NCBI GenBank assembly: GCA_905479615.1
Contig: CAJQNH010000045.1
Coordinates: 1-48,802 of the forward strand
Source: an uncultured Eudoraea sp.
GTDB lineage: Bacteria; Bacteroidota; Bacteroidia; Flavobacteriales; Flavobacteriaceae
Direction: 5' to 3'
Length of the DNA: 48,802 nucleotides
Below, piece by piece: positions 9,102 through 18,498 of this stretch (within the stretch, counting starts at the first letter, position 1; every line of letters starts with the position of its first letter). The notes under the pieces are model-generated. The model saw only the letters and a list, made by a program, of their open reading frames with translations. It ran no database searches and was not told the origin of the DNA. Made by a program: the position numbers and the translations under genes.

Positions 9102-9698
9102 TTAAAGAGGTGTGTCTTTAGAAAAGGATTCAATTTCACTCTTAATATTTAGTAAATAATCAATATCGTCAAATCCGTTGAGTAAGTTTTCCTTTTTGTA
9201 GTCATTTATTTCGAAACTTTCTATTTCACCCGTTGTTTTAATAGTGAAAGTTTGTTCCGGAAGATTGACTTCAAATTCTGTATTTGGATCGGCTTCAATT
9301 GCCTCGAAAATCTTTGAAAGAAAGTTTGGGCTTACCTGAACAGGTAAAACGCCAATATTCATACAATTGCCTCGGAATATATCCGCAAAAAAACTGCTTA
9401 CAACACACCGAAATCCATAATCATAGATGGCCCAGGCAGCGTGTTCTCTTGAAGAACCAGATCCAAAATTTTTACCACCAGCTAATATTTTACCGCTATA
9501 AATAGGATTGTTCAGTACAAAATGTTCTTTGGGAGTATTATCAGATTGATATCTCCAATCCCGAAAAAGGTTATCACCAAAACCCTTGCGTTCAGTTGCT
9601 TTTAGAAACCTTGCTGGAATAATCTGGTCCGTATCCACATTTTCTATTGGCAGTGGAACAGCTGTAGTGCTTAAAACTTTAAAATTATCGTATGCCAT
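9102..9698 (-). CDS. leuD: 3-isopropylmalate dehydratase small subunit
   Basis: Small (swivel-domain) subunit of isopropylmalate isomerase, which converts 2- to 3-isopropylmalate and also citramalate to 3-methylmalate. The 198 residues include IENVDTDQIIPARFLK near the N terminus and GSGSSREHAAWAIYDYGFRCVV, the phosphate/carboxylate-binding loop that defines LeuD. It lies 33 bp downstream of leuC and 43 bp upstream of the synthase gene, all leftward, so it belongs to the same operon. Confidence 0.96.
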   Translation of the reverse strand: MAYDNFKVLSTTAVPLPIENVDTDQIIPARFLKATERKGFGDNLFRDWRYQSDNTPKEHFVLNNPIYSGKILAGGKNFGSGSSREHAAWAIYDYGFRCVVSSFFADIFRGNCMNIGVLPVQVSPNFLSKIFEAIEADPNTEFEVNLPEQTFTIKTTGEIESFEINDYKKENLLNGFDDIDYLLNIKSEIESFSKDTPL

Positions 9699-9731
9699 TA
9701 GTATTTGTTTCCGTTATTTATTAATTAAAAA

Positions 9732-11141
9732 TTAAGCTGTTTCAAAAACCATCAACTCCCGCGGATCTGTTACCTTGCCAGTTACCGCTGCGGCAGCCGC
9801 TACCAAAGGACTAGCAAGAAGTGTTCTTGCTCCAGGTCCCTGTCTACCTTCAAAATTCCTGTTAGATGTACTCACAGCGTATTTTCCAGCGGGAATTTTA
9901 TCGTCATTCATGGCAAGACAAGCGGAGCAGCCAGGTTCCCTTAATTCAAAACCCGCCTTATTCAGGATATCCAGCAAACCTTCTTTTTTAATAGCGTCTT
10001 CTACTTTGTGCGAACCGGGAACCAGCCATGCAGTAACATTTTCGGCCTTTTGTCTTCCTTTCACCAGGCTCGTAAAGGCCCTGAAATCTTCAATCCTTCC
10101 ATTAGTACAGCTTCCAAGGAAAACAAAATCTATTTCTTTCCCCAGCATATTGTCCCCTTCCTCAAAATTCATATACTTAAGGGACTTTTTGTAAGTGGAG
10201 GATCCACCTTCAATAGTATCAGATTTAGGGATACCGCCTGATATTCCCATACCCATTCCCGGATTAGTTCCGTAGGTAATCATTGGTTCTATATCTTCAC
10301 CGTTAAATGTGATTTCATTATCAAAAACAGAATCGTCATCTGTATATAAAGTTTCCCAGTAGATCATTGCCCTATCCCAGGCCTCACCTTTTGGCGTAAA
10401 CTCCCTATTTTTGATATATTCAAATGTTTTATTATCCGGGGCAATCATGCCTCCACGTGCACCCATTTCAATGCTTAAATTACATACAGTCATACGCCCT
10501 TCCATAGACATCTGTTTAAAGACATCTCCTGCGTATTCAACAAAATATCCAGTAGCTCCTGAAGTGCTCAACTGAGAAATAATATAGAGAGCGACATCTT
10601 TAGGGGTAACCGCATTATTCAATTTACCGTTTATAGTAATACGCATGCTTTTAGGTTTAGGCTGCATAATGCATTGGGTTGCCAAAACCATTTCTACCTC
10701 TGAAGTCCCAATTCCAAATGCTATAGCACCAAAAGCGCCATGCGTCGAAGTATGGGAGTCACCACAAACAATTGTCGATCCAGGTAATGTAATTCCATTC
10801 TCAGGGCCAATTACATGGACAATGCCGTTTTTTTCGTGACCTAGTCCCCAATAGGGAATTTGATGCTCTTGTGCGTTTTGTTCTAAAGCCCTAAGCTGTT
10901 TGGCAGACAGAGGATCCTGAACGGGCAGATGTTGGTTTAATGTTGGGGTATTATGATCTGCGGTGGCAAAGGTACGTTCCGGGTATAAAACCTTAATATT
11001 CCTATTATTTAAGCCCAAAAATGCCACCGGACTTGTTACTTCATGAACAAGATGACGGTCAATAAACAACACATCAGGTCCATTCAGTACCTTTTTGACT
11101 ACATGTGAGTCCCAAACTTTATCAAATAGTGTTTTTTTCAT
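9732..11141 (-). CDS. leuC: 3-isopropylmalate dehydratase large subunit
   Basis: Aconitase-family [4Fe-4S] catalytic subunit of isopropylmalate isomerase. At 469 residues it matches the usual LeuC length. Cluster-ligand cysteines are visible in FLGSCTNGRIEDF and in the CSACLAMND pair. VCGDSHTSTHGAFGAIAFGIGTSEVE is the classic substrate-binding region. It is the first gene of the leftward leu cluster. A TACATTTG -7 element lies 44 bp ahead of the ATG inside the 356-bp divergent intergenic region, so transcription of the whole operon probably starts there. Confidence 0.97.
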   Translation of the reverse strand: MKKTLFDKVWDSHVVKKVLNGPDVLFIDRHLVHEVTSPVAFLGLNNRNIKVLYPERTFATADHNTPTLNQHLPVQDPLSAKQLRALEQNAQEHQIPYWGLGHEKNGIVHVIGPENGITLPGSTIVCGDSHTSTHGAFGAIAFGIGTSEVEMVLATQCIMQPKPKSMRITINGKLNNAVTPKDVALYIISQLSTSGATGYFVEYAGDVFKQMSMEGRMTVCNLSIEMGARGGMIAPDNKTFEYIKNREFTPKGEAWDRAMIYWETLYTDDDSVFDNEITFNGEDIEPMITYGTNPGMGMGISGGIPKSDTIEGGSSTYKKSLKYMNFEEGDNMLGKEIDFVFLGSCTNGRIEDFRAFTSLVKGRQKAENVTAWLVPGSHKVEDAIKKEGLLDILNKAGFELREPGCSACLAMNDDKIPAGKYAVSTSNRNFEGRQGPGARTLLASPLVAAAAAVTGKVTDPRELMVFETA

Positions 11142-11185
11142 AGAATATTCAAATAACTAAATACGTAGCTTTTTTGCACAGCTAA

Positions 11186-11193
11186 CAAATGTA
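11186..11193 (-). promoter_or_regulatory. Putative -7 promoter element of the leu operon
   Basis: On the minus strand this reads TACATTTG, a full match to the Bacteroidota -7 consensus TAnnTTTG, 44 bp before the leuC ATG. No TTG -33 element lies at the usual 17-23 bp spacing; the nearest candidate leaves 26 bp. No leader-peptide ORF or attenuator hairpin was recognised. Confidence 0.45.
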
Positions 11194-11388
11194 TGAAATA
11201 CAAGTAAAAGAGTGTAAAACAATGTGCTTCTAAATTACGATGTTCAATTAACTATTAAGTAATATAAACTATTAATAATCAATTACTTGACCTGCAAAGA
11301 CCCACTTTTCAGTTTTATGTTAACATGAGGCACTATTTTATCTTCTTGGCAGTATGCGAAATATTGAATGGAATACAAATGTAATTAC

Positions 11389-11419
11389 GGTTTAACATGG
11401 CTTTACTTTGGTTTAACAT
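11389..11419 (+). repeat. Direct repeat GGTTTAACAT, 21-bp period
   Basis: Two identical 10-bp copies occupy 11389-11398 and 11410-11419. Starts are 21 bp apart, two helical turns, so both copies face the same side of the helix. They lie about 80-110 bp upstream of the DUF2911 gene start, a plausible place for a regulator to bind. The regulator is unknown and chance is possible in AT-rich DNA. Confidence 0.35.
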
Positions 11420-11497
11420 TACTGTAACGATTACAAGAAAAGGCTATGCCTATCTTTAATGAAATCTAACTATATAATTAATATTTAAAGAAACTAA

Positions 11498-12610
11498 ATG
11501 ATGAAAAAAAATTACGCAAATAGCTCGGCATTTTTTCTTGTGATACTAATGTTTTTCTGCATTCAAGGTATTGCACAATTAGATCTGCCCAGGGGGAGTC
11601 AAAAGGCAAAAGTATCACAGCAAATAGGAATTTCTGATATCTCAATTTCATATTCGAGGCCAGCTGTAAAAGATCGCGAGGTATGGGGTAAATTAGTGCC
11701 TTACGGGATGAACAACCTGGGTTTTGGTACAGCAAAAGAGTCCCCTTGGCGAGCTGGTGCAAATGAAAATACTGTAATCAAATTTACAGATGATGTTAAG
11801 ATTGAAGGGCAACCATTGAGTGCAGGAAAATATGGACTTCATATGATAATTTATGAAGACAACAAGGCGACGGTGATATTTTCAAAAAACTTCGAGGCCT
11901 GGGGTAGTTATTTTTACGAACCTTCTGAAGATGTCGTCAGAGTTGATGTTATAACAAAGGAGATACCGCATACTGAAGAACTAACTTACCAATTCACTCA
12001 GGTTAAAGCTAATTCTGCAATTGCTTCCTTAAACTGGGGTAAAAAAGGAATACCTTTTAAAATTGAGGTGGACGTTACTAATATTGTCCTGGCAGACATT
12101 CGACATAAACTACAGAATTCTCCTGGATTTAATCGTCAAACCTGGGAACAAGCAGCTAATTATTCTCTGAATAATGGAGGTGACCTTGATGAGGCACTTG
12201 GGTGGATAGATGCCACACTGGCAGGAATGTTTTTTAGTCAAAAAAACTTCAATAATCTTAGCATAAAAGCAAAAATCCTTACCAAGCAGGGAAAAAAAGC
12301 GGAAGCAGATGCTGTTATGGATGAAGCGTTAGGGCTTGCAACAATATTTGAGGTTCATGGATATGGACGGCAATTAATTGCTCAGGGAGAGAAGGAAAAA
12401 GCGCTGGAAGTTTTTAAAATGAATGCAAAAAAGAATAAAGGACAATGGCCTGTTGATTATGGGTTGGCCAGAGCTTATTCAGCTATGGGTGATAATAAGT
12501 CCGCTTTAAAGCATTTGAAAATTGCTGCTCAGAGAGCACCTGACCAGCAAAATAAGGATGCCATAGCTGCTAATATAACTAAGCTAGAAAACGGCGAAGG
12601 AATTAACTAA
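11498..12610 (+). CDS. Exported DUF2911 domain protein with C-terminal TPR-like helices
   Basis: 370-residue protein of unknown biochemical function. Residues 1-26 form a Sec signal peptide (KK, then a hydrophobic core ending IQGIAQ), so it is exported to the periplasm or envelope. Residues ~30-190 are the DUF2911 domain recognised by the segments SISYSRPAVKDREVWGKLVPYG and PWRAGANENTVIKF. Residues ~200-370 are alpha-helical with tetratricopeptide-like repeats (for example ALEVFKMNAKKNKGQWPVDYGLARAYSAMGDNKSALKHLKIA, split across two helices). Two adjacent ATGs (11498, 11501) are equally good starts. It stands alone between the leu promoter region and a strong bidirectional terminator. The DUF2911 family is frequent in Bacteroidota. 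Confidence 0.85.
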   Translation: MMKKNYANSSAFFLVILMFFCIQGIAQLDLPRGSQKAKVSQQIGISDISISYSRPAVKDREVWGKLVPYGMNNLGFGTAKESPWRAGANENTVIKFTDDVKIEGQPLSAGKYGLHMIIYEDNKATVIFSKNFEAWGSYFYEPSEDVVRVDVITKEIPHTEELTYQFTQVKANSAIASLNWGKKGIPFKIEVDVTNIVLADIRHKLQNSPGFNRQTWEQAANYSLNNGGDLDEALGWIDATLAGMFFSQKNFNNLSIKAKILTKQGKKAEADAVMDEALGLATIFEVHGYGRQLIAQGEKEKALEVFKMNAKKNKGQWPVDYGLARAYSAMGDNKSALKHLKIAAQRAPDQQNKDAIAANITKLENGEGIN

Positions 12611-12634
12611 AATTCTTTCTGTTTGAATGTAATA

Positions 12635-12663
12635 TTAAGAGCCGGAGGAATTCCGGCTCTTAA
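12635..12663. terminator. Bidirectional intrinsic terminator between DUF2911 gene and recG
   Basis: A perfect 12-bp inverted repeat, TTAAGAGCCGGA (12635-12646) and its complement (12652-12663), encloses a 5-base loop. The stem is GC-rich in the middle with A/T ends, so it can act on both converging transcripts. The right arm contains the recG stop codon (12660-12662). Confidence 0.85.
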
Positions 12664-14765
12664 CTTATATAATTCCAGATATTCTTGTGCTTCATTAATT
12701 GGGCATAGGCATATCTGATTTGTATATTATCTTCTTTCTGCAATCCGGGATCTTCATTAAGAATCTTTATAGCATAATATCTGGCGGTTTTTAAGATATC
12801 ATTATCCTTTACAATATCAGCAATTTTTAAGTTTAATATCCCACTTTGCTGGGTTCCCATCAAATCACCGGGTCCGCGTAATTTTAGGTCTACTTCTGCA
12901 ATTTCAAATCCATCATTAGTACTTGTCATGGTTTCGAGTCTGGTTTTTGCCTCAGAAGTTAATTTATGACTACTCATAAGGATACAATAGCTCTGTTCGG
13001 CTCCGCGGCCAACACGACCTCTTAGTTGGTGCAACTGCGAGAGTCCGAAGCGTTCTGCACTTTCTATAATCATAACGGAAGCATTAGGAATGTTTACACC
13101 TACTTCAATGACTGTTGTGGCGACCATTATTTGGGTTTCTCCTTTAACAAAGCGCTCCATCTCATAATCTTTATCCTGTGATTTCATCTTACCGTGCACT
13201 ATTGAAATCTGATAATCCGGTAAGGGAAAATCTCGTACAATACTCTCATAGCCATCCATCAAATCCTTATAATCCAGCACTTCTGACTCCTGAATTAGTG
13301 GATAAACAATATATACCTGTCTTCCCTTCTTTATTTCATCTCGCAAGAATTGAAACACTTTTAATCGGTTGTTGTCAAACCTATGTACCGTCTTTACAGC
13401 TTTTCTGCCGGGAGGCAGCTCATCAATTACTGAAATATCAAGGTCCCCATAAAGGCTCATCGCCAAAGTTCTTGGAATGGGGGTTGCAGTCATAACCAAA
13501 ATGTGCGGAGGTACTTCATTCTTATGCCATAATTTAGACCTTTGAGCAACACCAAACCTGTGTTGTTCATCAACTATAGCTAACCCTAGATTTTTAAATT
13601 TAACCTTATCTTCTAATACCGCGTGTGTACCAATAAGAAGATCAAGGGTACCATCTTCGAGTTGCTCATGAATAACTTTTCTCCTGGCTTTTTTAACTGA
13701 TCCGGTAAGTAGTGCCACTCGAACACCAATGTCTCCTAATAATTCTTTTATTCCTTTAAAATGCTGGTTAGCCAATATTTCTGTAGGGGCCATTAAACAC
13801 GCCTGATAATCATTATCCAGTGCTAATAAAATAGTCATTAAGGCTACTACCGTTTTGCCAGATCCCACATCCCCTTGTAAAAGGCGATTCATTTGAGCTT
13901 TACTACCCAGATCCGTCCTTATTTCTTTGATAACTTTCTTTTGAGCAGCGGTAAGTTCAAAAGGCAGATGGTCTTTATAAAACTTGTTAAAAAGGGTACC
14001 TACTTTTTCAAAGGGATAGCCTTTTATTTTTTGTTTTCGAATTAACTTTTTTGAGATGAGCTGTAATTGAATGTAAAATAATTCTTCAAATTTCAGGCGA
14101 AACTGGGCTCTTGATAATAGTTTAAGGTCCTTGGGGAAGTGAATATTAAACATGGCCTCTGTTTTCGATACCAGCCTGAGATCCTCAAGGATAGTGGGGG
14201 AGAGGGTTTCTTTAAATTCTCCCTTTGTTTCAATAAATAATTGTTGTACCAATTTGCTGATTACTCTGTTCGTAATCCCCCGGGCACTTAATTTTTCGGT
14301 GGAAGGATATATTGGTTGCAAGGACACTTTTATTCCTTTTTCATGTTCAGAAAGCAATTCCATTTCCGGATGTGGCATTGAAAATTTGCCACTAAACCAA
14401 TTAGTTCTTCCAAAAACGACATAAGGAGTATTCAGTTTAATGTTTTCCCGAATCCATTTCTGCCCTCGGAACCAAACCAGCTCCATTTCGCCGGTAGCAT
14501 CCTCAAATCTGGCGACAAGCCGGCTTCCTTTTTTTTGCTCTACAGTTTTAATATGTATAATTTTCCCAATAAGTTGAACATCGGCATTTCCTCTTTGTAA
14601 CTCATTAATTTTATAATACCTCGTTTTATCAATATACCTATTGGGAAACAGATTAATCAAATCCTGGTAAGTCACTATCCCTAACTCCGAGTGCAATATT
14701 TCAGACCTGTTCGGACCAACACCTTTCAAATAAGTAACGGGGGTTTGAAGATAGTTTGTATTCAT
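12660..14765 (-). CDS. recG: ATP-dependent DNA helicase RecG
   Basis: Branch-migration helicase that reverses stalled forks and processes recombination intermediates. From the ATG at 14765 the protein has 701 residues (MNTNYLQTPVTYLKGVGPNR...). An upstream in-frame start at 14831 would add 22 residues unlike RecG and run into the neighbouring promoter, so I reject it. An N-terminal wedge/OB domain contains YLKGVGPNR and VWFRGQKW. The helicase core has GDVGSGKT (Walker A), VDEQHRFG (DEQH motif II), MTATPIPRT (motif III) and QLRGRVGRG (motif VI). The stop lies within the convergent terminator. It is divergent from the M1 peptidase gene. Confidence 0.96.
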   Translation of the reverse strand: MNTNYLQTPVTYLKGVGPNRSEILHSELGIVTYQDLINLFPNRYIDKTRYYKINELQRGNADVQLIGKIIHIKTVEQKKGSRLVARFEDATGEMELVWFRGQKWIRENIKLNTPYVVFGRTNWFSGKFSMPHPEMELLSEHEKGIKVSLQPIYPSTEKLSARGITNRVISKLVQQLFIETKGEFKETLSPTILEDLRLVSKTEAMFNIHFPKDLKLLSRAQFRLKFEELFYIQLQLISKKLIRKQKIKGYPFEKVGTLFNKFYKDHLPFELTAAQKKVIKEIRTDLGSKAQMNRLLQGDVGSGKTVVALMTILLALDNDYQACLMAPTEILANQHFKGIKELLGDIGVRVALLTGSVKKARRKVIHEQLEDGTLDLLIGTHAVLEDKVKFKNLGLAIVDEQHRFGVAQRSKLWHKNEVPPHILVMTATPIPRTLAMSLYGDLDISVIDELPPGRKAVKTVHRFDNNRLKVFQFLRDEIKKGRQVYIVYPLIQESEVLDYKDLMDGYESIVRDFPLPDYQISIVHGKMKSQDKDYEMERFVKGETQIMVATTVIEVGVNIPNASVMIIESAERFGLSQLHQLRGRVGRGAEQSYCILMSSHKLTSEAKTRLETMTSTNDGFEIAEVDLKLRGPGDLMGTQQSGILNLKIADIVKDNDILKTARYYAIKILNEDPGLQKEDNIQIRYAYAQLMKHKNIWNYIS

Positions 14766-14813
14766 GGAACGAAAATAATGGTTACTGGATACAACTGCAA
14801 TACTACAAAATGC

Positions 14814-14821
14814 TAATTTTG
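14814..14821 (+). promoter_or_regulatory. Putative -7 element of M1 peptidase/patatin operon
   Basis: Reads TAATTTTG, matching TAnnTTTG, and ends 25 bp before the ATG at 14847. No TTG was found at the expected -33 spacing, so support is only the element and its position. Confidence 0.35.
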
Positions 14822-14846
14822 GTCTGACCATTGTACAATAACAATT

Positions 14847-16937
14847 ATGAATTTTATTAATTCACTTTTATTCTTTCTTATAACGGGGTTTTTATTTTGT
14901 CAGCCGCAGCCTTCGGTTGATTTCTTTAAAGCGGATATAAACATAATACCAGATCCAGATTATAAAAGAATAAATGGCAAAGTAACCTATTCGTTTAAAG
15001 TACTCAATAAGACAGATTCTGTTTTTTTGGACGCCAAAAATATGGACTTCTCATCTGTTTTATTGAACGGGAAAAAAGTGCGACATACAAATACTACGGA
15101 AAAAATAGTTTTTTATAAAAAGCTTAAAGCAGACAAAACGTATCAGTTAACACTGGATTATTCTACAATTCCAGAGCAAACGGTTTACTTTTTAGGATGG
15201 AAAGACTCAATACCTGATAATAATCAAATATGGACTCAGGGCCAGGGAAAATATACCAGTCACTGGCTTCCCAGTTTTGATGATATGAATGAAAAAGTTG
15301 AGTTTGATCTTAGTATCACTTTCGATAAAGCGTATGAAGTTATCGCAAATGGTAAATTAAAGGATACACTTTTAAATAAATCCCTGAGAACCTGGTTTTT
15401 TGATATGAATAAGCCAATGAGCAGTTATCTGCTAGCTTTTGCGATTGGGAATTATAACTGTAAGAAGTTTAAAAGTAAAAGCGGAATTCCTGTAGCGCTT
15501 TATTATTATCCTGCGGACAGCTTAAAAGAAGAACCAACTTATAGATATAGCAAGGAAATTTTTGATTTTCTTTCAGACGAAATCGGGATAGCTTATCCGT
15601 GGCAGAATTACAAACAGATACCTGTACGTGATTTTTTATATGCAGGGATGGAGAATACCGGGACTACCATTTTTTCTGATGCGTTTGTAATTGATAGTGT
15701 CGCCTTCGTGGATAAGAATTATGTAAATGTGAACGCTCATGAAATGGCCCATCAGTGGTTTGGAAATCTGGTAACGGAAAAAGATGGGAATCATCATTGG
15801 CTTCATGAAGGGTTTGCCACATATTATGCACTACTGGCAGAAAAAAAACTATTTGGCGAGGATTACTTTTATTGGAAACTTTACGAATCTGCAAAACAAT
15901 TGCAACTATTATCCAGTCAGGGTAAAGGAGAGGCTCTAACGAACCCTAAAGCCAGTAGTTTAACCTTTTATGAAAAAGGAGCATGGGCACTTCATATCCT
16001 TAGAAACACCTTGGGGGATAAAGCCTTTAGGGAGGGTATGCGATCCTATTTGAATAGATATGAATATTCTAATGTCACAATATCGGATTTTATTCGAGAG
16101 ATGCAACAGTTCAGTGATTCTGATCTTAAGGAATTTGAGCAAACCTGGCTTTTAGACACAAAATTCCCCTATGAAGAAGTGAAGAAATTACTTGTAGAAT
16201 CTTCTCCTGATTTGCAAACTTATTTTGCCCTTCAATGGGAATTGACATCCAGTAACACCAATAATGAACAACTAATTAAAAAGGTATGGGATAATAATTC
16301 ATCACACCGGATAAAGGAAAATATCCTTCTGGACTATCATAAATCTTTGTCGGAAAATTTTTTAAAAAATGCTTTCACTACAGAAGACTTGAAGACAAGG
16401 CAGGCTTTATGTATTACAACTGATAGAATTCCTTCCGGGCTTAAAGAACAATTTGAATCATTATTGCAGGATAATAGCTATATTACAATTGAAAATGCAC
16501 TTTACCGTTTGTGGATATCCTATCCTGATCTTAGAATAACCTATTTAGAAAAAACGAAGGAAATTATTGGCCTTCCCAATAAAAATGTACGCTTGCTTTG
16601 GCTCTTTTTGGCAGTATTAACGAAAGACTATTTAGATGATGTAGAGAAGGCCGATTATACGGAAGAATTATTTGGATATACCGCAGCAGAATATTCGTTT
16701 GAGGTACGGCAGAATGCCTTTTCTTTACTAGCTGAGGTTTTCCCTTTGACGGATCAAAATCTGTTGGATTTAATTAATGCCTCAGTTCATCATTCCTGGC
16801 AATTCAGAAATTTTGCCAGAAACCTGATAGAAAGACTATTAAATGACGACAAACAAAAAGAACGATTACTTAAATTGTCCAAGGAACTAAAGGGAAAAGA
16901 ATTGCGTTATATAAAAAGTAAACTGGAGGAAGAATGA
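14847..16937 (+). CDS. Exported M1-family zinc aminopeptidase
   Basis: 696-residue gluzincin metallopeptidase. Residues 1-18 are a hydrophobic signal sequence ending in FCQ; a lipoprotein is possible, because LFC at 16-18 loosely resembles a lipobox. The N-terminal beta-saddle domain spans about 25-200. The catalytic domain has AGMEN (266-270, exopeptidase substrate motif) and HEMAH-x18-E, with H298, E299, H302 and E321 all present, so the enzyme should be active. A helical C-terminal domain (about 430-696) resembles the ERAP/HEAT-like domain of M1 enzymes. The stop overlaps the next gene by four bases (ATGA), showing translational coupling with the patatin. Confidence 0.92.
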   Translation: MNFINSLLFFLITGFLFCQPQPSVDFFKADINIIPDPDYKRINGKVTYSFKVLNKTDSVFLDAKNMDFSSVLLNGKKVRHTNTTEKIVFYKKLKADKTYQLTLDYSTIPEQTVYFLGWKDSIPDNNQIWTQGQGKYTSHWLPSFDDMNEKVEFDLSITFDKAYEVIANGKLKDTLLNKSLRTWFFDMNKPMSSYLLAFAIGNYNCKKFKSKSGIPVALYYYPADSLKEEPTYRYSKEIFDFLSDEIGIAYPWQNYKQIPVRDFLYAGMENTGTTIFSDAFVIDSVAFVDKNYVNVNAHEMAHQWFGNLVTEKDGNHHWLHEGFATYYALLAEKKLFGEDYFYWKLYESAKQLQLLSSQGKGEALTNPKASSLTFYEKGAWALHILRNTLGDKAFREGMRSYLNRYEYSNVTISDFIREMQQFSDSDLKEFEQTWLLDTKFPYEEVKKLLVESSPDLQTYFALQWELTSSNTNNEQLIKKVWDNNSSHRIKENILLDYHKSLSENFLKNAFTTEDLKTRQALCITTDRIPSGLKEQFESLLQDNSYITIENALYRLWISYPDLRITYLEKTKEIIGLPNKNVRLLWLFLAVLTKDYLDDVEKADYTEELFGYTAAEYSFEVRQNAFSLLAEVFPLTDQNLLDLINASVHHSWQFRNFARNLIERLLNDDKQKERLLKLSKELKGKELRYIKSKLEEE

Positions 16938-17842
16938 GAGCTTTAGTCATATCCGGGGGTGGAAGTAAAGGGGCCTTTGCGGGAGGGGTTGCCCAATACC
17001 TAATGCAGGAATTAGGTCATAATTATGACCTTTTCCTCGGGACATCTACAGGTAGTTTGTTAATTTCACATCTGGCACTTCAAAAGATTCAAAAAATTAA
17101 GGAAGTTTATACATCTGTAGATCAGGACAGTATCTTTAGCAACTGCCCTTTTGTGATTCAAAATAAATATGGTGTTGCTAATATTGGTATCAATCACTGG
17201 AATGTGCTAAAGAACTTTTACAGAGGTAGCAAAACTTTTGGCGAAAGCCACAATCTTTTGGAACTAATAAAAAATACTATCACACCTGAAGAGTTCGAGA
17301 TTCTTAAATCCGGTCCAAAGGACATTGTAGTTACAGTTTCCAATCTTTCTCTAAATACTGTAGAGTACAAATCTATAAAGGACTTTGAGTATGAGGATTT
17401 TTGTGAATGGATTTGGATTTCTTGCAATTATACCCCTTTTATGAGCTTGGTAAGAAAAGAAGGCTGTGAATATGCTGATGGGGGACTTGGCAGTATGGTG
17501 CCCATTGAGGAGGCCATTATGAGAGGGGCCACAGAAGTAGATGCAATTATTTTACATACTGAAGTAACTCATTTCAACAGAATGCCTTCTAAGAATGCAT
17601 TTTCGCTCCTGACCAGTATGTTTGCATTTATGTTAGATAGAATTGAGCGTCAGAACATCAGAATTGGAAAATACGTTGCCAATAACAATAATGCAATCAT
17701 CAATTTGTATTACACCCCTACAGTGCTGACAACTAATTCATTAATCTTTGATAAAGATAAAATGACAACCTGGTGGGAAAAGGGATTTGAGTTTGCAAAG
17801 ACTAAAAATGTTGAAATAAGTGCTTTTGAACCTGAACAGTAA
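16934..17842 (+). CDS. Patatin-like phospholipase
   Basis: 302-residue cytoplasmic (no signal peptide) serine lipid acyl hydrolase of the patatin/RssA-like family. It has the oxyanion loop GGGSKGAF (residues 8-15), the nucleophile elbow GTSTG with S38, and the catalytic aspartate D182 in YADGGLG. Ser-Asp dyad and glycine loop are therefore intact. It overlaps the M1 peptidase gene by 4 bp, so both proteins are made from one message. The substrate (phospholipid or other acyl ester) cannot be told from sequence. Confidence 0.9.
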   Translation: MRALVISGGGSKGAFAGGVAQYLMQELGHNYDLFLGTSTGSLLISHLALQKIQKIKEVYTSVDQDSIFSNCPFVIQNKYGVANIGINHWNVLKNFYRGSKTFGESHNLLELIKNTITPEEFEILKSGPKDIVVTVSNLSLNTVEYKSIKDFEYEDFCEWIWISCNYTPFMSLVRKEGCEYADGGLGSMVPIEEAIMRGATEVDAIILHTEVTHFNRMPSKNAFSLLTSMFAFMLDRIERQNIRIGKYVANNNNAIINLYYTPTVLTTNSLIFDKDKMTTWWEKGFEFAKTKNVEISAFEPEQ

Positions 17843-17862
17843 TTAATTTTCCTTTAAGAGAA

Positions 17863-18381
17863 TTACCAAATTTCTCCAATTTCCTTTTTCACATAAGCAA
17901 GAGCTGTTGCCGAAGGAGATTGTTTATCCATAGTTTCATTTAGAATATCTTCACGCAACTTGTCAGCAGAGTCAGATTCACTCATTCCGACTTTTCTTAT
18001 AGATTGAATTGTAGCATTTTTAGCTGCTTTAATAATATTCCAACAATCATCACTCATATAGATCTGTTGTGATAAATTGTGATCGAATTCGTTTTCTATA
18101 CTTCGGATTAATAATTGCTCGTAGGCATTTTTGTCAGCAGATTTAGGTGCTACCCGAACTACAAGGCTGGGTATTGAGATACGCTCCAAAAATAGCGCCA
18201 TACGTTCATAGGCTTGCAAGCGTATAGGCATGGCGTCTTTTTGAGAATCCTTGTGAAGTAAAAATCTTCTGCGACCTTCCTCGTTTCTGGTATGTAATCT
18301 AAAAAAATAAAAAGCTATAGCGCCGGTTACCACAGCAGGTAATAAATATGCAAATAGTTGAAAAATTCCGTCCCCAGTCAT
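17863..18381 (-). CDS. Hypothetical membrane-anchored protein (172 aa)
   Basis: No function recognised. Residues ~8-27 (LFAYLLPAVVTGAIAFYFF) form one transmembrane helix with an N-out orientation likely, followed by a basic segment RNEEGRRRF. The remaining ~145 residues are predicted cytoplasmic, mainly helical, including LQAYERMALFLERISIPSLVVRV and a C-terminal VKKEIGEIW. Similar single-TM proteins, conserved in flavobacteria, are usually annotated as hypothetical. The gene converges on the patatin gene (20 bp between stops) and lies 117 bp downstream of the degenerate OmpA-like gene on the same strand. Confidence 0.75.
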   Translation of the reverse strand: MTGDGIFQLFAYLLPAVVTGAIAFYFFRLHTRNEEGRRRFLLHKDSQKDAMPIRLQAYERMALFLERISIPSLVVRVAPKSADKNAYEQLLIRSIENEFDHNLSQQIYMSDDCWNIIKAAKNATIQSIRKVGMSESDSADKLREDILNETMDKQSPSATALAYVKKEIGEIW

Positions 18382-18498
18382 GTTTTGGTATTTTAGTTTG
18401 GTTTATGGATGTAGAACGTTAGATTATTCAAAAAATTATAGCTTCATTTTAACTTAATACGAAAGTTGTATTGTATCAATATCCGAGGATACCTCCTT

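Larger units (their letters stand above)
11142..11497. other. Divergent intergenic region, leuC / DUF2911 gene
   Basis: This 356-bp AT-rich stretch has no gene that I can support. It holds the leuC -7 element near 11186, a TATCTTTA near-match about 40 bp before the rightward gene, a TGTTAACA palindrome near 11318-11325, and two copies of GGTTTAACAT 21 bp apart. No T-box, riboswitch or leader peptide was recognised. Confidence 0.6.

Noticed and set aside
9775..10194. 139-codon open frame antisense to leuC
   Set aside because: Overlaps the catalytic part of leuC, has no domain and no promoter of its own.
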